NCBI GenBank assembly: GCA_964556395.1 | Contig: CAZKVR010000015.1 | Span: 1 to 14,418 of the forward strand | Source: WJKR01 sp964556395 | Lineage (GTDB): Archaea > Nanobdellota > Nanobdellia > Woesearchaeales > WJKR01 | Direction of reading: 5' to 3' | DNA: 14,418 bases | Shown: piece after piece, positions 5,312 through 14,300 of the stretch | Layout: every line of letters starts with the position of its first letter | Numbering within the stretch: position 1 is the first letter of the stretch | Made by a program: the position numbers and the translations under genes | The notes under the pieces: generated by a model | What the model was told of the DNA's origin: nothing | Database searches by the model: none | What the model saw: only the letters and a program-made list of their open reading frames with translations

Positions 5312-5339
5312 AGGTGGCACCGGAGCCTTTGCAAGGGTG
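5304..5339 (+). promoter_or_regulatory. Hairpin sequestering the Shine-Dalgarno of the giant gene
   Basis: CACCCT (5304-5309) is perfectly complementary to AGGGTG (5334-5339), and AAGG (5311-5314) can pair with CCTT (5326-5329) inside it. AGGGTG is the probable Shine-Dalgarno, ending 7 nt before GTG 5347. An alternative fold pairs CACC (5304-5307) with GGTG (5313-5316) and GCACC (5317-5321) with GGTGC (5336-5340); it also covers the site. Pairing was found by eye, with no energy calculation. Confidence 0.4.
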
Positions 5340-5346
5340 CGGTTAG

Positions 5347-8300
5347 GTGGACATAGATAAGACGCATTTCGTGTCCGGCTTCGCCGTCGGACTAGTCGTG
5401 AGCGTAGTCATCATGCTCTTGTTCTCAGGACAGGGTTTGGACACGCCGACCGGCCAGGTCTTCGTCGATGAGGGGGTTCCTCAGAGGTCTTCTTTCAACG
5501 TCTCCATCACCCCTGCGGAGAGTCCTGTCAGGTTGGTCCTGCCCCTCGAGGGGCGTGTCAACGGCGTCGCCGTGTCAGGAGAGGCTCGCGGCACCGGCAC
5601 CCTCAAGGTCTCGCTCACCGATGGCGAGCGGGTGTGGACCGTCCACGAAGAGGAGTTCAAGCCGGTCCGGAACCAGATGACAGGGTTCGTCGTCGGCGAG
5701 GCGGGCTCCGGCGCCGTCGACCCTCCCGCTAACGCGTCTGCAGTGACCGACAACGCATCTACATCAATTTCCAATTCTTCCAATCAATCTTCAGGGCTTG
5801 CTACGAATACTTCTGACGACGAAGTCCTGGCCGGAAACCTCTCAGAACCTGCCGAACCGGCCCCTGACAACGTCTCTGAGGAAGCGGATGGCGGCGGTAG
5901 TGATGGCTTTCGGGAGGACGCCTCCCTTCCGGCCAACACCTCCGGTTCTGTGAAGAACGCATCCGTAGACCTCACCCCGTCTGAGCCTGCGAACGCGTCG
6001 TCCGGCGACGTTCCACTCGTCAACGGGTCGGCGACGACACCTGTCAACGCTTCCGAGAACACCTCTGAACCTCGACCCGGGAACGTGTCGCTCAACGGCA
6101 CCCTTAGCAACGCTTCAGGGACGCCGAACGCCACATCGAACAGGACTGTCGAGGTGAACGCTTCCGAGAACGTGTCCGGTCCCGTAGCGAACGAGTCCGT
6201 GGTGGAGAACGCCACCGGCAACGCTTCCCGAACGCCCGACGCCGCTCTTCCCAGGAACCGGTCGCAGGACAACGCGACTCTTGGCGAGGAATCTCCCGCA
6301 CCGGTTTCCGTCCACGAGGTCGAGGACGCGTGCCTCGAGACGTGCTCGCTGCTAGGCGTGGACAACCTCTCCTTGAATATCACCGTCACCGGCAACCTCT
6401 CCTTCACCTTGGAGGAGGTGTCGTACGCCGCCGACCCCACCATCCGGCAGGTGCAGGCGATCCCTAACCAGTCGCTCCAGCCCAACGAGACCCGCGTCCT
6501 CGACCTGGACGCCTACTTCTCCCCGGACGGCCTGTTCTTCGACACGCCGTCCGTCGCCGGGCTGGAGTTGGACGTCGATGGCAGCGACCTCTCCTTGTCA
6601 GGGGCTGAGGATGGGGTGTATGAGGTGTTCGTCTACGGTACAGATGGCGACGACACTGTGCGGTCGAACCTTTTCGTGGTGAACGTCACTGCTCGGGGGC
6701 GTAACGGGTCTTCCGTCACGCCCGGAAATGCTTCTGCTGCTGTCGGGGCTTCCGGCGAGCCGGTGCAGGGGCTTGCTCGTGTGGGTGAGCCTGTGCGTTG
6801 GACTCGTGTTTTGGAGTCTGATGATGGTCTTGTGTCTGTGGAGGTGCCTGCCGCTGCGCGTGACGTGTCTGTCGTTGCTCGTAGGGATGGTTTGTTGGAG
6901 CGTTTGCCTGAGGCTGCTGTGCGTGGTTTGAGTCGTGCGCGTGCTGCTTCCGGGGTTGTTGACGAGGGTGATGTTTCTTTGGAGTTTGACGGTTCTGGCG
7001 CTGAGGAGTTCGTGGTTGAGTATGAGACGCCCGCTCCTGTGGCTGTGGAGGAGAATGTGTCTGCTTCTCGTAAGCGTGTGACTGTCTCATCTGACTTCCA
7101 TTATGAGGATGTTGAGGTGTCTTCTTCTTTGCCTGTGCCTGCTCGTCGTTCTGCTATTTCTGTCCGTTGGGTTGAGGAGGGTGTTGTTATTGAGGATGTG
7201 TCGTATCATGACGAGGATGGTGATGGCTTGGTGGAGCGTGTGTCGTGGATCGCTCCTCACTTGTCCAACCAGACGTTCGAGATTGACATTGAGGTGTTGA
7301 ATCCTGTTGAGTATTTGCGTGATGGTGATGTGTGGCGGGTGTTTTTCAACACGACCGGCTCTGGTAACTTGACGGTGTGGAGTGAGAATGCTGGTTTTGA
7401 GGAATTGCTTTCAGACAATGAGACTACTTTTGATGAGATGGATTTCTTGGATTTGAGGTGTGGTGACTCCTCTGTGAAGGGTGAGTTGTTGGTTGATGAT
7501 GGTTCTTCCTTGCTTGAGTATAGTGGTCTTGGGGATAATGACAGCGTGAATCCTGAGTCCTTCTTGGTTCCTGATTATAATTGTAACGAGACGAGCGTGT
7601 TCGAGGTGTACATGAACAAGGCTGGTTACGCCATCCTGAACTTCTCGTTCTCGGACGAGAACATGACGGTGTATGACAAGGCGGTTGACCCTGAAATTGA
7701 TGCTTGTACAACTATTGGTTCCTCTGGATATTATACTATGAACCAGTCAGTCTCCTCGTCTTCAGGTGATTGCTTCACTATCACTGTGGATGATGTGTAT
7801 TTCGATTGTGATGGCTATTTAGTGAATTATACTGGTGATGCCATCGATAATGGTGCTGCCTTTAATATAGATCCTTCTTCGGTTGTCAGTAACATCACTG
7901 TGGTCAATTGTAGGGTATCTGAATTCGAGTATGGCTTCCTTCTTAAGACCATTAATTCTCTCTTTCAGAACATAACCGCTAGTTGCACTTCTTGTCCTAG
8001 CGGTCATGATCATGGCTTTAGTATTGACTACCAGACCAATAATACTGTTTTCCGTGATGTTGAGGTTTATGGGTATGGTCATGGTTTGGAGGGAGGGACT
8101 TATAGTGATGGCTATTATGAGTATATAATTCTCGAAGATTCTTACATCCATAATAATGAGTATGGTGTCTCTGCAGGTCTCACTATCAACAATTCTGTTG
8201 TTGAGAACAACACTGTTTTCGAGTTTCGCACTGGTAATGAGTTGTCTCCTATACCTCACATCGCAGGGAATGTTACTGGTGGGGGGAAGGCCCTTTTAGA

Positions 8301-11300
8301 TACATATTATGATACTGTTGTGGAGGATATCCATGGCGCCCATCTGGTCACGGTCAGTAAGAATTCTGTTGTTAGGAATATAAGCTTGACAAATACTGAG
8401 AATCTTTCAGGTGGGGGTATCTTCCTCTATGGTGATAATGTCTCTTTTGAGGATATTTATCTCGAAGGATACCTTGGCATCGGTGATGATTTTCCTGGTG
8501 AGTATCAATATAATTTCAAGCCTGCTATCATCACTAACTTGACCATCATCGACGGCGAGAACATCTTCTGGCGGTTCGACTCGACTAAATCATTGCTCCT
8601 TGGCATGACCATCAACGACTCATGGTTCGAAGTGAGCAATCCTGTTTATTTCGGCACTATCGAATCGGTAGGGGTCACATTGTACAACACATTGTTTAAC
8701 ATGTCTGGATCGTTCTCTTTCAACTCGTACAATCACGTGTTCAACACTTCGATGAGGAGTGGTGACAGGATATATGGAGAAGGCCTTAAGGTAGGGGGGA
8801 ACTATTATACTAATCCTGCTGGTACTGGTTATAGTGATACTTGTACTGACGTTGACAAGGATGGTTTCTGCGATGACCCTTATGACCTCGACTTTGGCTG
8901 TTCGTGCGAGGAGGGTGTGAACTGCACAGCTGGTGCTACTGACTACCTGCCTCTCAGTGATGAGTATGACCCTTTGAGTACAGGTGTCTTCGTGGATCTT
9001 AACTCACCTGTTGACGGTTCCGAAGTCGCCGACCCGCTGGTGGTTTTCAACTGCTCTGCTTATCCTTCGAATTCCAACTTGACGAATGTCACTTTCTATC
9101 ATGGTGTGGGTGGGTGGCATGCCAATGAGACGAAGTCCTTGAGTGGCGAGAGCGAGCAGTCTCGGACTTTCACCAAGACGTTTTCGGAAGGGACTGACAT
9201 CACGTGGAATTGTTATGCGTGCAATGAGGATGGGGACTGCGCGTTCAACCTCGAGAATTACACCGTAGGCATACCTGTATATGCCCTAGGAATAGAGGAT
9301 CCTTCCGAAGGTTCTCCTAGGTCGGTCGACCTCAACGGTGAGAATATCACCGTCCGTTTCAATTTCACGCGAAATGGCGTTGATCATGGTTCTTCGGCTT
9401 TGGTCAATAACATCACGGTCGGCGGCACAGAGTGTCCTCTCCTCGAGAAGCCTCTGATCGCCTTCCAGGACTCCTTCACTGATTCCGACGGGACCTCCCT
9501 ACCATCTCACACTCCTGACGTCGGCGATAACTGGACTCAGATATGGGTTGATGGGGGCTCTACTATCGACATCCAGTCCAATCGTGTAGATACATACGAT
9601 CAGCATGATCATGGTGCTGTTTTCGTGACGCCTCCGCTTGAGAGTGCCGACTATAATGTCTCTCTTGCCCTCACGACACTTGATTGGGGTTTCTACACGA
9701 CGAACCTCGTGGCGCGCTACCAGGGTGACGGCAGCTATTACGGCTTGAGTCTCTCCTCCACTTATTGTCGCCTGTATAAGTATGACGGTTCTACGACGTG
9801 GTTGGATAGTAGTTGTCCGGACGACCCTGCCAATGGTGACGTGGTGACTTTCGTCATCTCCGGCTCTTCGCTCAAGGCGTATTGGAACGGTAAGGAACAG
9901 TTGTCGGCCACAGACAGCGGTATCAGCGGTGCTGGCAGGGCTGGCTTCGGCTTCGGTGAGACGCCTGCTAGTTCTGGTCGTCTTGATGACCAGCAGGCCG
10001 ATGATTTCTCGGTCACGCTTCATGAGCATCCCAAGCAGGTCTGGGGGTCTGGTGACTCGTGGTACGCCAACTGTACTGTTCCTTCCGGCCTTGAAGGGTT
10101 TCAGGACTTGTTTCTCAATGCCACAGTGAATACGACCGGTTCTGGAAGCGTGACGAGGAGCGATACTGCGTCTAATGCTTTGAATTATCCTGCCAATCCT
10201 CCTGACAAGCCTTCTCTTAACGCTCCGCCCGACGGCGGGTCCGGCTTGTCCATCCCTGTGGTGTTGAACGTGACTGTGACTGATCCTGATGGGCAGACGA
10301 TGGACGTGTCCTTCTATGATGCTTCTGATGACTCGCAGATTGGTTTGACGCAGACTGGCGTCGCTAACGGTTCGTGGGCTTCGGTGACGTGGAGCGGACT
10401 CTCGGGCTTGACGACGTACGAGTGGTATGCCAACGTATCTGATGGATATTACACGAACACATCTTCTTCTTGGAACTTTACAACTTCCGCTCTTCCAGAC
10501 GTGAACATCAAGCTTTTAGAACCTTCTGGAGATATCAATGTGACGCAGAACCAGACCTTCCGGGTCCGTCTCAACGCGTCCTGTCTCGTGGCTGATTGTG
10601 GTGATGTAGAAGTGGGTCTCGATCCTCCAAACTGGTGGAACTACTCGTTTGACAAGCGTGTGGATGTGAACGTTTCTAGTGTGGTTTCTTCGACCTTAAG
10701 TGATTTCCCTGCTTATATCAACGTTTCTAAAGAACCTGATATGAGTGCTGATTATTCCGACTTGCGATTCATCGATGGGAGTTGTGGTTCCGGCGATGCC
10801 ACCGTCCTGGATTATGAGGTGGAGAACTACACAAATACTAATGCTCATGTGTGGGTGCGCCTCCCTGAGTTGCCCTCCTCTGGGGCTGATGTGTGCTTGT
10901 ACTATGATAACACGTCTGCGGTGAGCAGCGGTGAGGACCCGTCCAGCGTGTGGTCTGGTGATTACGTCATGGTCCATCATTTGGAGGACGCGTCTGATTC
11001 GACGTCTAACGGCCTTGACGGGACCGGTTATGGTGGGGTCACTATCGGTGGTTCTTCCGGCGTCGTTGATGGCGCCACGTTGTTCGACGGGTCTGATGAT
11101 TACGTGAACGCTGGTGACGGGTCTGGCCTCAACGGCCTTTCCGAGTTGACCTTCAGCGCGTGGGTGGATGCTGATGTTGCTGGTGTTGACGACACGATAT
11201 GGCGTGCTATCGGGAATGACACGTTGATGATGCGGTATGACTCCTCCGGCTTTGAGTGGAGCGGTACGAACGTCATCCAGTTCGACGTGTTCACCACCGG

Positions 11301-14300
11301 TGGCCGTGCGAGGCTTGAGAGTTCGAGCAACGCTCAGACGACTGGTTGGCAGCACTTGACGGGTGTGTGGAACGGTACCAACCTGTCCTTGTACATCGAT
11401 GGCTCGTTGGACACGCCTACAGGCAGTTACGGCAACTCCCCTGGGACTATAACTGGTGCGGACCGCAACAATATCGGCGAGGCGGGCGACCAAAGTGGTT
11501 GGGATGGCTCCATCGACGAGGTCCGCCTGTCGAGCGTGGCTCGCTCCGCTGGTTGGGTTAACCAGTCATATCAGATGGTGGCTTCTCAGGACTCGTTGGT
11601 CTCGTTTGGTACTCCTGAGAACGCTTCGGCTTCTAAGGGTGTTATTCCTACTAATTCCAGTGCGACTCCTTTCTATACTAATAAGTCTTCTAATCCTTAT
11701 ACTTTGTCGTCTATGGTTGCTGGTGAGTCTCGGGATGTTTCTTTCTGGGTTAACGCGACCGGCGAGATGAACTCGACGTGGGAGTTCTTCGCGTTCGCAC
11801 AGATCGCTAATGACAATTCCGTGTATAATGAGTCCTCTCATTGGAACGTCTCCATCGCTTCTCCTATCGACCCTCCGCTCTACTCCTCGTTCGACGGCTC
11901 CACCACCGACTTCGCGTCCTTGCAGCCCGAGTCGTTGTTGTCTTTGGACTCGCCCGTCCTTGAGAAGACTTCTTATGGCCGTTTGGTGTGGCATGGTTCG
12001 GTTGATGTCTCCGAAGCTGATTTCGACAGCTATGTCCTCTTGGGTGATGGCTGGATTTTTGTCGACGCTTCTGCTTTGGACTCGTCGTTGAACTCGTCTG
12101 CCAATATAACCTTGTATAACATTTCTTATCCTGCTCCTGTAATCTATAGGGATGGTGAGTTGTGCGGTGACTGCTCCGTCCTCTCCGTCCTTGACGGTAA
12201 TGTCTCCTTCAATGTCTCTGGTTTCAGCAATTACTCTCTCGGTTCCGGCTCGCAGTTGGACGTCTCTGATGATACTGACTCTGTAGCTCGTTACACTGGT
12301 GAGCAGGTGTCGTTCTTTGCTAATTATTCCAACACGACTTCCAATGAGCCTCTCAATGGCTCTGGCGTGTTTTGCGAGTTCCGCGAGGACTCTTCCGGGT
12401 CGTGGTCTAGCCCTGTCAATATGTCGTACAATGGTACTTCGGAGCTGTACGAGTACAACAAGTCCTTTTCGAACAACGGCTCGTTCACATTCAATGTCAG
12501 TTGTTATAACGGCCTCGGCGTTTCTAATCTTAGCTTGACCGATTCTTTCTACTTGAGCCCTTCAGCCCCTGACTGCACCTCTTACCCTTCCGCTTTCAGT
12601 GGTTCTGGAACATCCGGCGACCCATACCAGGTCTATACTTGCGCCGAGTTGCAGTGCGTCAACTCCTCCCTCTCCTCAAGTTACATCCTCGCCGGTGACA
12701 TCGATTGTTCCGACTCGTCGAACTGGAACTCCGGCGAAGGTTTCCGTCCTATCGCCCCTTCGAGCTCTTCTCCCTTCACTGGAGAGTTGTTTGGCAACGG
12801 CAGCGTCGTCTCGGGTCTGTTCATGAACGGCACGAACGAGAGCCAGGGCCTGCTAGCGTCCAACGATGGTTACATTGAGAAGTTGGGCTTAGAGGGTGAG
12901 TTCTTCCTTGACGTCGACCAGACTGAAACGTCTTACTTCGCCGCTCCTTTTGGTAGCGGTACGTGTGACTTGGAGCAGGTTTTCTTTGATGGCAACGTGA
13001 CTGTTGTTGGGGTTGCCAACGGTCAGGTGCAAGCCGATGGTCTTGGGGGGTGCGCAGTGAGTAATTCCTACTCGCGTGGTCATCTTGACCTGAGCGGCGT
13101 GCCTGACAGCATCTACACGGCTGCCGGCATCTCCACCCGTACCGGCGCCAACGTTGCCCATTCCTACTCTCTCATGAACATCTCGTACAATATCGGCATC
13201 TATTACACTGGTGGTATCAAGTCTGAGGTCACTGAGACCTTGAGCGAGAACTTTTATGTGGGTGATGCTGACTACGGCATCGCCTCATACATTTACACGC
13301 CTGGAACTTTGACTAACAATTACTTCTACGGGCCTTCCAACTGCTATTATAGCAATAATGGAGAAGTCACGAATTGTTCTTCAGTCGCATCCTCTTCTTA
13401 CTTCCATAATTATTCGAACGATCCCTTGGCGTCGTGGGACTTCACTAACATCTGGAGCAAGTCTCGTGAGGGCTCTGACTATCCTGTTCTACAATGGGAG
13501 GTCGATGCTTCGAACTCACCGCCTGACTCTCCTTCTCTCAACGCTCCTCCTGACGGCGGATCCGGCGTCTCAGTCCCGGCCCTCTTGAACGTGTCCGTCT
13601 CGGACCCTGACGGTGACAGTCTTGATGTGTCGTTCTTTGATGCTTCCGACGACAGCCAGATTGGTTCGACACAGTCTGGTGTTGCTAACGGTTCGTGGGC
13701 TTCGGTTACGTGGAGCGGACTCTCGGGCTTGACGACGTACGAGTGGTACGCCAATGTGACTGACGGTTCTCTAGAGAACCGTTCGCAGACGTGGAACTTC
13801 ACTACCAGGCCTCCGTCTTTGGAGGTTTCCAAGGTCTATCCTGTCTTGGATGACGTGAATGTGTCTCAGAATCGGTTTTTCAACGTGACGTTGAACGTTT
13901 CTTGCCTGGATGGTGATTGTGGTGATGTTAATGTTACTTTGGATCCTTTGGGTTATTCTGGTAGTCCTGGTTTGGATTTTGTCTCCGGCACTGATTTTGG
14001 TGATCCTTATCGTTTGTTTTTGGGTGATGGGAGTGCTGGTTTTTCTTTGAATTGGAGTAGTTCTGAGACTGATAGGGTAGGTTCTGTTGGTGTTGGTGAT
14101 TTTGATGGTGATGGTTTTTTGGATTTTGTCTCCGGCAATGATGCTGATCCTTATCGTTTGTTTTTGGGTGATGGGGCTGGTGGTTTTTCTTTGAATTGGA
14201 GTCTTGAGTCTGATTATACTTTTTCTGTTGGTGTTGGTGATTTTGATGGTGATGGTTTTTTGGATTTTGTCGCCGGTAATTATTATGTTAATCGTTTGTT

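Noticed and set aside
5236..5346. tRNA, 5S rRNA or box C/D RNA in the leader of the giant gene
   Set aside because: No TTCGAATC-type T loop, cloverleaf, 5S motif or RUGAUGA/CUGA box pair was found. The pairing present is better explained as an RBS-masking hairpin.
5784..6485. Long minus-strand open frame (233 codons) opposite the stalk of the giant gene
   Set aside because: It is a shadow of the sequon-rich coding sequence: GC-rich plus-strand codons leave few stops on the other strand. It has no promoter, no recognisable domain and a repetitive composition that mirrors the plus-strand repeats.
6716..7090. Minus-strand frame rich in His, Gln and Pro
   Set aside because: This composition is what the T-ending plus-strand codons of the giant gene give when read in reverse. 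There is no start signal or domain.
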